The translations under genes and the position numbers were made by a program. The notes beneath the pieces were generated by a model, which saw only the letters and a program-made list of their open reading frames with translations, was not told the DNA's origin and did not search any database. 54,179 nt of DNA from Clostridium peptidivorans (GTDB lineage: Bacteria > Bacillota > Clostridia > Clostridiales > Clostridiaceae): assembly GCF_900205925.1 (NCBI RefSeq), contig NZ_OAOD01000021.1, positions 1 through 54,179 of the forward strand, given 5' to 3'. Of this stretch, positions 23,619 through 31,751 are shown piece by piece. How positions within the stretch are numbered: position 1 is the first letter of the stretch; each line of letters begins with the position of its first letter.

Positions 23619-24101
23619 ATGAGTGATAATACAACTTTTTCACAAAACCTAGGTACATTATTTACAGACCTTCACAATTTTGTTGATACAGATTCAGTTT
23701 TAGGTAAACCGCTGTCTGTAGGTGATAAAACTTTAGTTCCTGTAATGTCTGTTACACTTGGATATGGAAACACTGGCATGTCAACAAAAATGCAGGCAGT
23801 TAATAGTACTAACGCTTCCAGTGGAGTTGGCTTAGGTGCTAGAATTTCCACAAGTTCAGTTATAGTTATAGATAAAGATAACGTATCAATGCTTCCTGTA
23901 AATGAAAAAAATACCATGGGTCAAATGATGGATAAACTTCCTCAAACACTATCATCTTTGGGCCAAAACATGATGCAGCCTGGTATGAATCAAAACCAAG
24001 GTCAGCAGCAACAACAGCAAAATCAATCACAAAGTAGTCAAAGTTCTACTCAAAACAAACAACAGAATAACTCTAGCAGCTCATCAGGAAGTATGTCATA
24101 G
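23619..24101 (+). CDS. ytfJ: GerW/YtfJ-family sporulation protein
   Basis: 160 residues. The core (about 1-110) matches YtfJ/GerW: VLGKPLSVGDKTLVPVMSVTLGYG, a glycine-rich GVGLGARISTSSVIVI, and DNVSMLPVNEKN. A long glutamine/asparagine/serine-rich tail (about 120-160) is longer and lower in complexity than usual. YtfJ proteins are made during sporulation and are associated with spores and germination. Probably co-transcribed with the DUF2953 gene; terminated at 24148-24172. Confidence 0.88.
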   Translation: MSDNTTFSQNLGTLFTDLHNFVDTDSVLGKPLSVGDKTLVPVMSVTLGYGNTGMSTKMQAVNSTNASSGVGLGARISTSSVIVIDKDNVSMLPVNEKNTMGQMMDKLPQTLSSLGQNMMQPGMNQNQGQQQQQQNQSQSSQSSTQNKQQNNSSSSSGSMS

Positions 24102-24147
24102 AAAATAATAATTAGTAATTAATAAATAACAGATAATAATTTTAGAT

Positions 24148-24172
24148 GAAAGTCGACTTTAAGTCGACTTTC
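24148..24172 (+). terminator. intrinsic terminator of the DUF2953-ytfJ pair
   Basis: GAAAGTCGACT-tta-AGTCGACTTTC, an 11-bp perfect stem, followed by an AT-rich run. Confidence 0.75.
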
Positions 24173-24216
24173 TACATTAATTATTACTTTTTATCTACTA
24201 TGTATTATTTAATAAT

Positions 24217-24555
24217 TTACTCCCATTCTTTCCAAATTTCTGGCTCATAGCCTACAGTAGCTTGTTTCCCATTTCTTACTATAGGTGTTTTATAAAGCTT
24301 TGCATTGTTTAAAAGTATTTCTTCTTTAACACTATCATTCCTTATATTTTGAAGATTTGACTTTTCATATTCTTTAGATTCCTTATTTATTAAATTCGAA
24401 AGACCCACCGCTGCTTTAACACTTTCAAGTTCTCTTTTACTTAATGCTTTCATACCCAAATCTATAAATTGATAATTAACTTTTCTTTCCTTAAAATATC
24501 TTTCTGCTTTTTTTGTGTCAAAGCACTTCTTTGTTCCATAAATTTGAATGTTCAT
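24217..24555 (-). CDS. ArsC/Spx-family thioredoxin-fold protein
   Basis: 112 residues, the family length. The N-terminal strand and the single active-site-type cysteine appear in IYGTKKCFDTKKAERYF; KTPIVRNGKQATVGY is the conserved cis-Pro region. In arsenate reductases of the glutaredoxin-coupled type one Cys suffices, while Spx has CxxC, which is absent here (C-F-D-T). This resembles the uncharacterised YffB-like group; arsenate reduction is possible but not shown. No ars genes are adjacent. Confidence 0.8.
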   Translation of the reverse strand: MNIQIYGTKKCFDTKKAERYFKERKVNYQFIDLGMKALSKRELESVKAAVGLSNLINKESKEYEKSNLQNIRNDSVKEEILLNNAKLYKTPIVRNGKQATVGYEPEIWKEWE

Positions 24556-24690
24556 TTAGAATTTTCTCCTTTATATTAACTTACAAATAATAATTTTCCG
24601 CTATATTAAAATTATAGGTTATATTTTTACATATTTCTACTAAAAGTATAAACTATAATTATGTTTTATGATAAAATAAAATGAAATTGC

Positions 24691-24920
24691 GACATTTTTA
24701 ATGTTGGTTAGCCGTATGAAATTTACATCTAAGAAAGCGTTCATTTCGCTAAAAATGGCTAATATTTATAAATTTAAAATATCTAAGCCTTCTAAACTCG
24801 CTGCCGCTCAGACAGTATAAGGCTCTTAACGATATTTTAAATTTATAAATAAAGCCATTTTAAAGCTCATTCAATACTTTCTACGATGTAAATTCCATAC
24901 TCATAAGCATTAAAAATGTC
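24691..24920 (+). repeat. family 1 repeat, left member of pair 2
   Basis: 230 bp, ends GACATTTTTAATGTTGG and GCATTAAAAATGTC. Core ACTCGCTGCCGCTCAGACAGT. Confidence 0.85.
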
Positions 24921-25030
24921 TTCATTAGAACTACTGGAGGAAGGAATTTCGTATTAACGAAAATTCCTACAAAATCATATGATTATAGAAATTTAGTTCA
25001 CTAAATTTCTTCCTTTAGCAGGTATAAGTG
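24921..25030. repeat. middle segment of composite repeat, pair 2 (deleted form)
   Basis: Only 110 bp. It keeps both terminal blocks (CTGGAGGAAGGAATTTCG and AAATTTCTTCCTTTAGCAG) but lacks the hairpin-bearing centre found in the other pairs, so it appears to be an internal deletion. Confidence 0.7.
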
Positions 25031-25262
25031 ATGTTTTTAATGTTGAACATATAGTATGAGATTTGCATTGTAGAAAGCATTGAACAAGTATTAGAAGCTC
25101 TTTATTTCTGAATTTAAAGCACCGTTAAGAACTTTATATTGTTTGAGCGATGGCGAGTTTAGAAAGTTTAGGTGGTTTAAATTCAGAAATATTAGGGCAT
25201 CTTTATGCAGCGAAGGCTTTCTTAAATGCAAATCTCATGCGGTAGGTTTAACATTACGTTAA
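25031..25262 (-). repeat. family 1 repeat, right member of pair 2
   Basis: Reverse copy with ends ATGTTTTTAATGTTGAAC and GTTTAACATTACGTT. Core TTGTTTGAGCGATGGCGAGT. It abuts the ribosome-binding region of the AlaX-like gene and so may carry its promoter. Confidence 0.85.
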
Positions 25263-25293
25263 AATAGCATACTTTTTTTAAGGAGTGAATACT

Positions 25294-26505
25294 TTGGAAA
25301 AACTTTATTATGAAAATCCTTATGTAAAGGAATTTACTGCTGAAATATTAAATATAGTTGAAAAGGGAAATAAATATCATGTTGAATTAGACAAAACCTA
25401 TTTTTATCCCGGCTCGGAAAATATGCCTTGTGATATAGGAGAAATAAGTTCTCTACCTGTATCTTATGTATATGAAGATGGTGAAAAGATATATCATGTG
25501 CTTGATACAAAACCTATAAAAATTCATAAGGTTAAATGCACCATAAATTTAACTAAAAAATATAATTATATGCAACATAATTTGGGTAAGCTTTTACTTT
25601 CTCATTACTTTTTAGAATTATTTAATGCAAATACCGTTAAATTTCACTATGAGGATAATTACACTTATATTGATATAGACAAGGTTCTCACCTTTGATGA
25701 AATCAAAAAGGTTGAGGAAATAACAAATGAAATAGTTTTTAATAACATTAGCATTGAAAGCTTTTATGCAACAAAAGCTGAACTAAAAAAACTATCACTT
25801 AAGAAAGTTTCCCCAAAGGGAAATGAAAAAGTTAGAGTAGTTAGAATTGAAGATATTGCGATAGCTCCATATAGCGAACTACTTCCAAGTTCAACTATAG
25901 AAGCTCAAGTAATTAAAATTGTTAGATGGGAAGCTTTGAGTAAAAATACACGAATTGAATTTTTATGTGGCTCAAGGGCAGTTTCCGATTACATTTTAAA
26001 ACATGAATGCATAAAATCCATGTTTAATTTGCTAAAATGTGATAATGAAAAAGATGCTCTAGCAAAAGTACAAAATCTTAGAAATGAACTTAATGATGCC
26101 CTTAGTGAGAAGGGAGCCTTAAAGGCAGAAGTGGCAGAATATGAAGTTAAAGAGATTTTAAATAACTCTGAAAATATAAACGATGTGAAGATAATTAAAA
26201 ATATATTTGGCAATGGTGATTTAAAATACATAGATCTCTTAGCTTCTAAATTAGTATCCTATCCTAAAGTTATAGTTTTATTTGCAATAAAAACTGGAGA
26301 TAAAGCTCAATTAATCTTTATGTGTTCCAAGGATTCAAAAGTCATGAGCATGAACTTACTTTTAAAGGATGCCATAACTTTAATTGATGGAAAAGGTGGC
26401 GGAAGTGATTTTTCAGCTCAAGGTGGAGGAAAGGATAATAATAATTTAAGTTCCTGCATTGAGTATGCATACAAGAAAGTGTGCAGCTATCTGCATGATT
26501 TATAA
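25294..26505 (+). CDS. AlaX-L/DHHA1-domain protein with a lost zinc site
   Basis: 403 residues from a TTG at 25294, 8 nt after AGGAG. The overall layout is that of the long alanyl-tRNA editing proteins: N-terminal barrel, AlaRS-type editing domain, a central coiled coil (about 265-300), and a C-terminal DHHA1 domain with GGGSDFSAQGGG intact. The editing zinc site is not: the HxxxH motif reads HNLGK (H95, K99) and the CxxxH motif (normally PCGGTH) reads PYSELL, so three of four ligands are replaced. The GGGQP loop is also changed (GSENMP). It should be unable to deacylate mischarged tRNA by the usual mechanism, yet the frame is intact, so a binding role is possible. Confidence 0.8.
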   Translation: MEKLYYENPYVKEFTAEILNIVEKGNKYHVELDKTYFYPGSENMPCDIGEISSLPVSYVYEDGEKIYHVLDTKPIKIHKVKCTINLTKKYNYMQHNLGKLLLSHYFLELFNANTVKFHYEDNYTYIDIDKVLTFDEIKKVEEITNEIVFNNISIESFYATKAELKKLSLKKVSPKGNEKVRVVRIEDIAIAPYSELLPSSTIEAQVIKIVRWEALSKNTRIEFLCGSRAVSDYILKHECIKSMFNLLKCDNEKDALAKVQNLRNELNDALSEKGALKAEVAEYEVKEILNNSENINDVKIIKNIFGNGDLKYIDLLASKLVSYPKVIVLFAIKTGDKAQLIFMCSKDSKVMSMNLLLKDAITLIDGKGGGSDFSAQGGGKDNNNLSSCIEYAYKKVCSYLHDL

Positions 26506-26540
26506 CAAGAGACTTTCTCGTAGTAAACATCAAAAAATAG

Positions 26541-26582
26541 CTAATCCCTAATCTCTAATAGTTATTAGAGATTAGGGATTAG
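26541..26582. terminator. bidirectional terminator between the AlaX-like gene and infC
   Basis: A 20-bp perfect inverted repeat (CTAATCCCTAATCTCTAATA and complement) with a tiny loop, between converging genes. Confidence 0.8.
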
Positions 26583-26607
26583 GAACTAAAATAAATTGCC
26601 CTGCAAC

Positions 26608-27111
26608 TTATTTTTTTGGTGCTAAAATCATAGTCATATTGTTTCCTTCAAGTTTTGCTGGTTTTTCAACAGTTCCAATTTCTCCCATTAGTTCAACAAA
26701 TGACTCCATAATCTTATATCCTACTTGAGTATTATTATTTTGTCTTCCTTTAAACCTAATAGAAACTTTAACTTTATCTTCATTAGATAAAAACTTCTTA
26801 GCATTATTAGCTTTAATTTGAATATCACCAACGTCAATTGTTGGACTTAATCTTACTTCTTTAAGATTAACAACCTTTTGATTTTTTCTATTTTCTTTTT
26901 CCTTTTTAGATTGCTCATAAAGGAATTTACTATAGTCCATTATTCTACATACTGGTGGATTGGCATTAGGAGAAATCATAACTAAGTCTAATTCTCTCTC
27001 TTCAGCCATCATTAAAGCATCTCTAGTGCTTATAATTTTGCTTTCATCTCCATCAATTAATCTAATTTCCTTTTCTCTAATCTCTTCGTTTAACATAACA
27101 TCCTTACTAAT
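26608..27111 (-). CDS. infC: translation initiation factor IF-3
   Basis: About 168 residues. Both IF-3 domains are complete: N-terminal [43 protein letters not shown], and C-terminal [49 protein letters not shown]. An ATG lies at 27096. However, in frame upstream are ATT codons at 27114 and 27111, and the latter is 7 nt after GGAGG, giving the extended N-terminus I-S-K-D-V usual in clostridial IF-3. An AUU start is the hallmark of infC, used for autoregulation. Unusually rpmI and rplT do not follow: the gene is monocistronic and ends at a terminator. Confidence 0.9.
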   Translation of the reverse strand: MSKDVMLNEEIREKEIRLIDGDESKIISTRDALMMAEERELDLVMISPNANPPVCRIMDYSKFLYEQSKKEKENRKNQKVVNLKEVRLSPTIDVGDIQIKANNAKKFLSNEDKVKVSIRFKGRQNNNTQVGYKIMESFVELMGEIGTVEKPAKLEGNNMTMILAPKK

Positions 27112-27206
27112 AATACCGCCTCCAAAATTTCAATTTATACAATACATCTAGTATACATTATTATTTGCCATATTACAAAGATTATATTACAAAGAAGAAT
27201 TTATTT

Positions 27207-28022
27207 TTAAAATGATGGAATTATTGCTCCTTTATAATTTTCTTCTATAAACTTTTTAATTTCTGGTGAGTTAATAGCCTCAACTAAGGCTTTAATGTAT
27301 TCTTTATCCTTATTATCTTCTTTTACTGCAATAATATTAGCATATGGTGAATCCTTTGCTTCAATTGCTAAAGCATCTTTAGTTGGATTTAATCCTGCTG
27401 GCAAAGCATAGTTTGTATTTATTACTGCTGCATCAACATCTTTTAAAGTTCTTGGAAGCTGAGCTGCTTCTAATTCTTCTATTTTTATATTTTTAGGATT
27501 TTCAGTAATATCTAATTTAGTAATTAGTTCTCCTTCTTTAAACTTAGCAATTCCTTCTTTTTCAAGTAATCTTAAAGCTCTTGATCCGTTTGTTGAATCG
27601 TTTGGTACCGCAATTGTTGCTCCATCTTTTAAATCTTTTAGATCTTTAATTTTATCAGAGTATAATCCCATTGGCTCCAAGTGAACTTTTGCAACAGAAG
27701 CTAAATGAGTACCCTTTTCTTTATTAAATTGTTCTAAGTAAGGAATGTGCTGAAAGAAGTTTGCATCTAATTCCCCTTGCTCAACTGCTGTATTTGGAAT
27801 AACATAATCATCAAACACCTTAATTTCTAAAGTATAACCTTTTTTCTCTAGTATTGGTTTTACCTTTTCTAGTATTTGCGCATGCGGTTCTGGAGTTGCC
27901 CCAACAACTATCTTCTTTTTATCTTCAGGCTGAGCTGCTTCCTTATTTCCACATCCTGTTAAACCAATTGCCCCTAAAACTACTGTACTTGCAAGTATTG
28001 CTGATAATATTCTCTTTTTCAT
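27207..28022 (-). CDS. metQ: MetQ methionine-binding lipoprotein of the MetNIQ importer
   Basis: 271 residues. Lipoprotein signal peptide with lipobox LTGC at about residues 21-24. The NlpA/MetQ fold shows in IVVGATPEPHAQILE, NFFQHIPYLEQFN, VPNDSTNGSRALRLLE, and the ligand-pocket KDVDAAVINTNYALPAG. It captures methionine outside the membrane and delivers it to MetI/MetN. Last gene of a three-gene operon preceded by a SAM-I riboswitch, which confirms the methionine role. Confidence 0.93.
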   Translation of the reverse strand: MKKRILSAILASTVVLGAIGLTGCGNKEAAQPEDKKKIVVGATPEPHAQILEKVKPILEKKGYTLEIKVFDDYVIPNTAVEQGELDANFFQHIPYLEQFNKEKGTHLASVAKVHLEPMGLYSDKIKDLKDLKDGATIAVPNDSTNGSRALRLLEKEGIAKFKEGELITKLDITENPKNIKIEELEAAQLPRTLKDVDAAVINTNYALPAGLNPTKDALAIEAKDSPYANIIAVKEDNKDKEYIKALVEAINSPEIKKFIEENYKGAIIPSF

Positions 28023-28053
28023 TATAAAAAGCCCCCTATTTATTAAAATATTT

Positions 28054-28695
28054 TTATTTGTTTACTTTTTTATATATTAGAGTTCCTATGCTTTGAAGCA
28101 CTTGAACTAAAACTACTAAAACTATTACTGTCGCTATTAAAACATCATTTCTAAACATATGGTATCCATATCTTATTGCTACATATCCAAGTCCCCCTGC
28201 ACCAATAGCACCTGCCATTGCTGAAAATCCTACTACACTAATTGCTGTAAGGGTTATCCCTGATACAATAGAAGGAAGCGCTTCTGGCAGCATTACCTTG
28301 AATATAATTTGTGAAATACTAGCCCCAAAGGATTTTGCAGCTTCAACTACACCTTTATCTACTTCTTTTAAAGCTGCTTCTATAATTCTTGCTACAAAAG
28401 GTGCTGAACCTATAGTCAGTGGCACGATTGCAGCAGGAGTTCCAATAGACTTTCCCACTATAAATCTTGTAACTGGTATAAGGATTACCATTAAAACTAT
28501 AAAAGGAAAAGACCTTAAAATATTTATTATTGTATCTAAAATTTTATAAACTGCTTCATTTGGCTTTAGTCCATCCTTAGCTGTTATTATCATTATAATT
28601 GCTGGAATAAATCCTATTAATACTGCTAAAGCTGTAGAAATTAAAACCATAATTAAAGTTTCACCTAAAGCTGGAAGTAATATTTGAGTTATCAT
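28054..28695 (-). CDS. metI: MetI methionine ABC transporter permease
   Basis: 213 residues with five spans. The coupling-helix loop of the binding-protein-dependent permeases is present (AAKSFGASISQIIFKVMLPEALPSI). SFPFIVLMVILIPVTRFIVG and GAIGAGGLGYVAIRYGY are typical of MetI. It forms the membrane channel with MetN on the inside. Stop and start are separated by only 31 bases from metQ and 3 from metN. Confidence 0.94.
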   Translation of the reverse strand: MITQILLPALGETLIMVLISTALAVLIGFIPAIIMIITAKDGLKPNEAVYKILDTIINILRSFPFIVLMVILIPVTRFIVGKSIGTPAAIVPLTIGSAPFVARIIEAALKEVDKGVVEAAKSFGASISQIIFKVMLPEALPSIVSGITLTAISVVGFSAMAGAIGAGGLGYVAIRYGYHMFRNDVLIATVIVLVVLVQVLQSIGTLIYKKVNK

Positions 28696-28698
28696 ACT

Positions 28699-29655
28699 TT
28701 ATAGCACCTCCCAATGTACATTTTTTTTATCTAAATAGGAAGTAACTTGATTCTTCTTATCTTCTGTAACATTAATTACAAGACTTCCAAGTACTACTCC
28801 ATTAAACTTCTCAAGTTTTCCCCAAACAATGGACACGTCTATGTTAAGTTCTCTAGCCATAGCTGTTATTACAGAACTTTTACTTATCTCCTTTGGGAAG
28901 AATAATTTTATATTTATCCCCTCCTCTGGCAGTATCTCTTCTTCTCCTAAAAGATTTTCTAAATCCTTACTTGGATTTAAGAATACTTCTTCTACCTTTC
29001 CAGACTGAATTAATTTTCCACCTTCCATTAAAGCAACCTTTGAGCAAGCTTCCTTTATAACCTCCATTTGGTGAGTTACTATTACAATTGTTATACCTAA
29101 TTTGTTATTTATCTCTCTTAATAACTCTAAAATGGACTTTGTGGTTTTAGGATCTAAAGCCGAAGTAGCCTCATCGCATAATAAAACTTCCGGATTAAGA
29201 GTTAATGCTCTTGCAATTGCCACCCTTTGCTTTTGTCCCCCACTTAGTTCCTTTGGCATACTTTGAGCCTTATCCTCTAAGCCCACAAGGAATAAAAGTT
29301 CTTGCACTCTTTTATTTATATCTTCTTTACTATATCCCCAAGTTTCCATAGGGAGAGCTACATTTTGCCACACGTTTTTTCTATTTAATAAACTGAAATT
29401 TTGAAATATCATACCTATATTTTTTCTAAATTCTCTAAGTTCCTTTTCTTTAAGTTCTTTTACTTCTTTGTTTTTTACTATTACGCTTCCTGAATTATAG
29501 CCTTCAAGTCCATTTATACATCTTAAAAGTGTAGATTTTCCCGCCCCACTATGTCCTACAATTCCATATATTTCTCCTTTTTCTATAGTAATACTTACAT
29601 TTTGTAAAACCTGATCTTCACCGAAGAATTTATTAACATTATTTATTTCAATCAT
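28699..29655 (-). CDS. metN: MetN methionine ABC transporter ATPase
   Basis: 318 residues. Walker A GHSGAGKST, Q-loop GMIFQNFSLL, signature LSGGQKQRVAIARAL, Walker B VLLCDEATSALDP and the switch His in IVIVTHQMEV are intact. The C-terminal NIL/ACT-like domain (from about 250; VITAMARELNIDVSIVWGKL) binds methionine and slows import when the cell is replete. First gene of metNIQ; its leader carries the SAM-I riboswitch. Confidence 0.95.
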   Translation of the reverse strand: MIEINNVNKFFGEDQVLQNVSITIEKGEIYGIVGHSGAGKSTLLRCINGLEGYNSGSVIVKNKEVKELKEKELREFRKNIGMIFQNFSLLNRKNVWQNVALPMETWGYSKEDINKRVQELLFLVGLEDKAQSMPKELSGGQKQRVAIARALTLNPEVLLCDEATSALDPKTTKSILELLREINNKLGITIVIVTHQMEVIKEACSKVALMEGGKLIQSGKVEEVFLNPSKDLENLLGEEEILPEEGINIKLFFPKEISKSSVITAMARELNIDVSIVWGKLEKFNGVVLGSLVINVTEDKKNQVTSYLDKKNVHWEVL

Positions 29656-29682
29656 TGCTGCACCCCCTAGTATCTAATAAAA

Positions 29683-29717
29683 AAATAAAGACCTAAGGAT
29701 AACCTTAGGTCTAAAAA
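29683..29717 (-). terminator. SAM-I riboswitch terminator
   Basis: AGACCTAAGG-ataa-CCTTAGGTCT followed on the minus strand by a T-rich run (TTTATTTTTTT). It ends the metNIQ leader when SAM is bound. Confidence 0.9.
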
Positions 29718-29846
29718 GATCCCATCTACCCTCATCTCTCAGCTTTCGCTGCAGGATTTAGCACCTTATATATACTATGATTAAACATAATATATATTGG
29801 TTGCCGGGTTTCATCGGGCCAGTCCCTCCACCACTCTTGATAAGTT
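29718..29846 (-). promoter_or_regulatory. SAM-I (S-box) riboswitch of metNIQ
   Basis: The minus strand shows S-box signatures in order: CTTATCAAGAGTGGTGGAGG, ACTGGCCCGATGAAACCCGG, CAACC, an AT-rich P3 arm, AAGGTGCTAAATCC, and the AGCTGAGAGATGA region with GAAAGCTGAGAG. These match the four-helix SAM-I aptamer. High SAM lets the terminator form and stops metNIQ transcription. Confidence 0.95.
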
Positions 29847-29868
29847 CTATTCGCTTTTATTGTTTTTT

Positions 29869-29897
29869 ATTATATTACCATTATAAAACCTTGTCAA
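29869..29897 (-). promoter_or_regulatory. sigma-A promoter of the metNIQ leader
   Basis: On the minus strand, TTGACA (29897-29892), 17-base spacer, TATAAT (29874-29869): a consensus promoter about 20 bases upstream of the aptamer. Confidence 0.9.
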
Positions 29898-30002
29898 TAA
29901 CTTTTTCAACTAAATATTTCATAAAATGTGACACAATCAATTCTGTATCATATATTATAGTACAAGTTTTAGGCGTTGCCTTAGTTTTATAAGGGAACTC
30001 CC

Positions 30003-30054
30003 ACTGAATTGAGATGTACTGATTTGTTACGAAACCAAAGATTTCTATAAATCA
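30003..30054 (+). repeat. family 2 repeat, 5'-truncated copy
   Basis: ACTGAATTGAGATGTACTGATTTG..., with the second hairpin ending ATCAT. The ACATCTC half of the first hairpin is missing. It lies just before the propeller gene's ribosome-binding site. Confidence 0.7.
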
Positions 30055-30093
30055 TTGATAATCATGTATAAATTATGCAAGGAGTGTATGTTT

Positions 30094-31554
30094 ATGGATA
30101 GATTTAGAAATATAACACCTTTTAATGGTTTTTATGAAGATGCTAATTTAGGTCAGCAAAATAACTACGTCTGGGCGATGTCCGAACTAGGCGCTTATAT
30201 ATATGTTGGAGTAGGAAAAAATATAGTTTATTCATTATTAGGTTCTCTACTTAATGTTCCTATTCAATATATTTCCGAAGCTTTTATACCAAAGCCTTCT
30301 ATAAACCCAGGAGCAGAAATTTGGCGATATAGAAAGGATGGTTCTGAAAATTGGACACAGGTTTATAAATCTAACCTTCAAGATGACATAGGTGATTTTA
30401 GATATATGATCAACTATAAAACAGCATCAGGAAAAAGAGTATTATTAGCTGCTGCTAATTCATTCTCATCTTCAGTTAAGATGCTAATATCTGAAGATGG
30501 AGAAATCTGGGAAGATGCGAGTCAAGGCATTACAGTTGGTGATACAGCAAGGGCTATGGTAGAACACAATGGAAAAATGTATTTAGGAGTAATGAAGAGA
30601 CTTGGCGGGAGTTTAGAGACAATTTTATATGAAACAAATGAGCCTAAAAACGGATGGACACAAGTTGAAATAGGAACTGGATCAAATAATCCTCGTGGAG
30701 AAATTGCATCAATGGAAAGCTTTGATGGTAATCTTTATATTGGTACAGCTCCTCCTGGAGGGCTTGAAGTATGGAGAACTAGAGAAGGATTACCTCGAAA
30801 GGATCAATGGAAGCTTGTTGTAGATAAAGGCGCTGGCGAAGCATTAAATCAACTACCTTTAAGCATGAAGGCTTTTAAAGGCAACTTATATGTAGGAACC
30901 GGCATATGGTCTGGAGTTTTCAGCATAGATCCTAGTAAAAGGTTTGCTCCTCCAAAGGGATTTGACCTTATAAGAATCTCTTCTGATGACACTTGGACCG
31001 TAATTGTTGGAAATGAAGCTATTTCTCCTACAAATCCAACTACCGATGGAATTAGACGTCCTGAAATTTCGGCAGGCCTTGAGAATGCTTCAAATGCTTA
31101 CTGCTGGCAACTTAAAGAATATAATAATAGACTTTATTTAGGCACCTGGGATTGGTCAGTACTACTTCCTGCTTTTATAAAAACTCTAATTGAAAATTTT
31201 CCAGACATTACATCAAAATTATCTGGCGTTAATATGGACAATATAAAATCCTTGGATTTTAATAATTTAAATATTCAAGATTTAAATATTGCTTCTTTAG
31301 ACCCTAACTACAATTATGAAACATTGATAGAATCAATTTTACAATCTTTGATGAGTATGAAAGGGACTCAAGGGGGAGATCTGTGGGTTTCGCATAATGG
31401 ATTTGAATGGAGATATATAACTTTGAATGGACTTGGAGATCCTCACAATTATGGAATAAGAAATTTGCTCCCGTCAGAAAACGGTATGCTTTATGTTGGA
31501 ACTGCTAATCCTTACGAAGGATGTGAAGTTTGGGTTTCAAAATGGCGTTGCTAG
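30094..31554 (+). CDS. large beta-propeller-like protein, no signal peptide
   Basis: 486 residues from the ATG at 30094, 8 nt after AAGGAG. The sequence repeats short strands of the form NGKMYLGV, DGNLYIGTAPPGGLEVWRT, KGNLYVGTG, NNRLYLGTWDW and NGMLYVGTANP, each followed by a W-containing strand. This is the pattern of a beta-propeller with about five or six blades. An inserted Asn/Leu-rich helical segment lies at about 360-430. There is no signal peptide or membrane span. No enzyme family recognised. With the next gene, also unsecreted and repeat-built, it could be a spore-surface or exosporium protein assembled by the mother cell (inference). Confidence 0.7.
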   Translation: MDRFRNITPFNGFYEDANLGQQNNYVWAMSELGAYIYVGVGKNIVYSLLGSLLNVPIQYISEAFIPKPSINPGAEIWRYRKDGSENWTQVYKSNLQDDIGDFRYMINYKTASGKRVLLAAANSFSSSVKMLISEDGEIWEDASQGITVGDTARAMVEHNGKMYLGVMKRLGGSLETILYETNEPKNGWTQVEIGTGSNNPRGEIASMESFDGNLYIGTAPPGGLEVWRTREGLPRKDQWKLVVDKGAGEALNQLPLSMKAFKGNLYVGTGIWSGVFSIDPSKRFAPPKGFDLIRISSDDTWTVIVGNEAISPTNPTTDGIRRPEISAGLENASNAYCWQLKEYNNRLYLGTWDWSVLLPAFIKTLIENFPDITSKLSGVNMDNIKSLDFNNLNIQDLNIASLDPNYNYETLIESILQSLMSMKGTQGGDLWVSHNGFEWRYITLNGLGDPHNYGIRNLLPSENGMLYVGTANPYEGCEVWVSKWRC

Positions 31555-31602
31555 TCTTTAAGTGATATTACAGATAATGTTCAATGAATAATCATTTTCA
31601 AT

Positions 31603-31630
31603 GAAAGTCCCCTAAAAGGGGCTTTCTTTT
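31603..31630 (+). terminator. intrinsic terminator of the propeller gene
   Basis: GAAAGTCCCC-taaa-AGGGGCTTTC-type hairpin followed by TTTTGGTTTT. Confidence 0.85.
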
Positions 31631-31751
31631 GGTTTTAGGCTTTGGCTTGTAACATATACCCCATGCCACTAGTATCATGTATTATAACACTAATACTATG
31701 CTAAAAAAAATGAGAAACAAATATATTAAAACTTTAGGAGATGTCTTTATT

